DNA from: UBA3792 sp045576895
GTDB taxonomy: Bacteria > Bacillota > Clostridia > Christensenellales > CAG-138
Assembly: GCA_045576895.1 (NCBI GenBank)
Contig: JAZNHI010000011.1
Span: 1 to 6,681 of the forward strand
Direction of reading: 5' to 3'
DNA length: 6,681 nucleotides
A program made the translations under genes and the position numbers. Positions 6,613-6,681 of this stretch are shown one piece after another; position 1 is the first letter of the stretch; each line of letters begins with the position of its first letter. The notes under the pieces were generated by a model. It had not been told where the DNA came from and made no database searches. It saw nothing but the letters and a program-made list of their open reading frames with translations.

Positions 6613-6681
6613 CTTAAAAACCGTGCCGGTTCCCCTGCATTGCTGGCAGGGCGACGACGTGCGCGGTTTCGACACCGACCC
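6613..6681 (+). repeat. Second copy of the 69-bp repeat (artefactual concatemer copy of rhaA)
   Basis: This copy of 6458-6526 starts at the first base after the adapter and ends at the last base of the window, 68 of 69 identical. Insert, adapter, then the same insert again is what reading around a circularised library molecule produces. It should not be counted as a genomic duplication. Confidence 0.92.

Noticed and set aside
6458..6681. A small mobile element: 86 bases with 8-bp inverted ends (AAGTCGGA/TCCGACTT) flanked by 69-bp direct repeats
   Set aside because: A 69-bp target duplication would be abnormal, and the 86 bases match the sequencing adapter and index layout. The inverted ends are part of the adapter design.
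6458..6681. Start of a CRISPR array or other tandem repeat (two units, 155-bp period)
   Set aside because: The repeated unit is rhaA coding sequence and the spacer is adapter. There are only two copies and no repeat features of CRISPR.

Overview
The window is the end of a contig from a fairly GC-rich bacterium, most likely an uncultured gut-type Clostridia/Firmicutes member. This rests on strong AAGGAGG-type ribosome binding sites, GC-rich third codon positions with almost no TTA, CTA or TCA codons, densely overlapping genes, and a rhamnose gene set typical of that group. The lineage is inferred from style and not proven by a marker gene.

Bases 1-6526 are one tightly packed plus-strand operon for L-rhamnose-containing glycosides. 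In order it holds: the C-terminal end of an unidentified protein, possibly a family 3 glycoside hydrolase (2-271); a GPH-family sugar:cation symporter (268-1812); an alpha/beta-hydrolase esterase (1809-2555); a GH78 alpha-L-rhamnosidase without a signal peptide (2552-5095); rhamnulokinase RhaB (5092-6387); and the first 45 codons of L-rhamnose isomerase RhaA (from 6390). The first four gene junctions are all 4-bp ATGA stop/start overlaps. The fifth has a 2-bp gap and a strong ribosome binding site. No promoter, terminator, regulator or RNA gene is visible, and no gene-free stretch exceeds a few bases before 6526.

The inferred pathway is uptake of a rhamnosylated, perhaps acetylated, oligosaccharide or glycoside by the symporter, deacetylation by the esterase, and release of L-rhamnose inside the cell by the rhamnosidase. 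RhaA then isomerises rhamnose to rhamnulose and RhaB phosphorylates it. The aldolase (RhaD or equivalent) is not in the window and may lie beyond the contig break.

The last 155 bases are not genomic. Bases 6527-6612 match, from memory, the two halves of the MGI/BGI DNBSEQ library adapter around a 10-base index. Bases 6613-6681 repeat 6458-6526 (68 of 69 identical). This is the insert-adapter-insert pattern of a circularised short-insert library molecule assembled into the contig end. The apparent stop of RhaA at 6617 and the 'repeat with inverted ends' are therefore artefacts, and reliable genomic sequence ends at 6526. I found no credible new biological system here; the striking structure in the window is this artefact.
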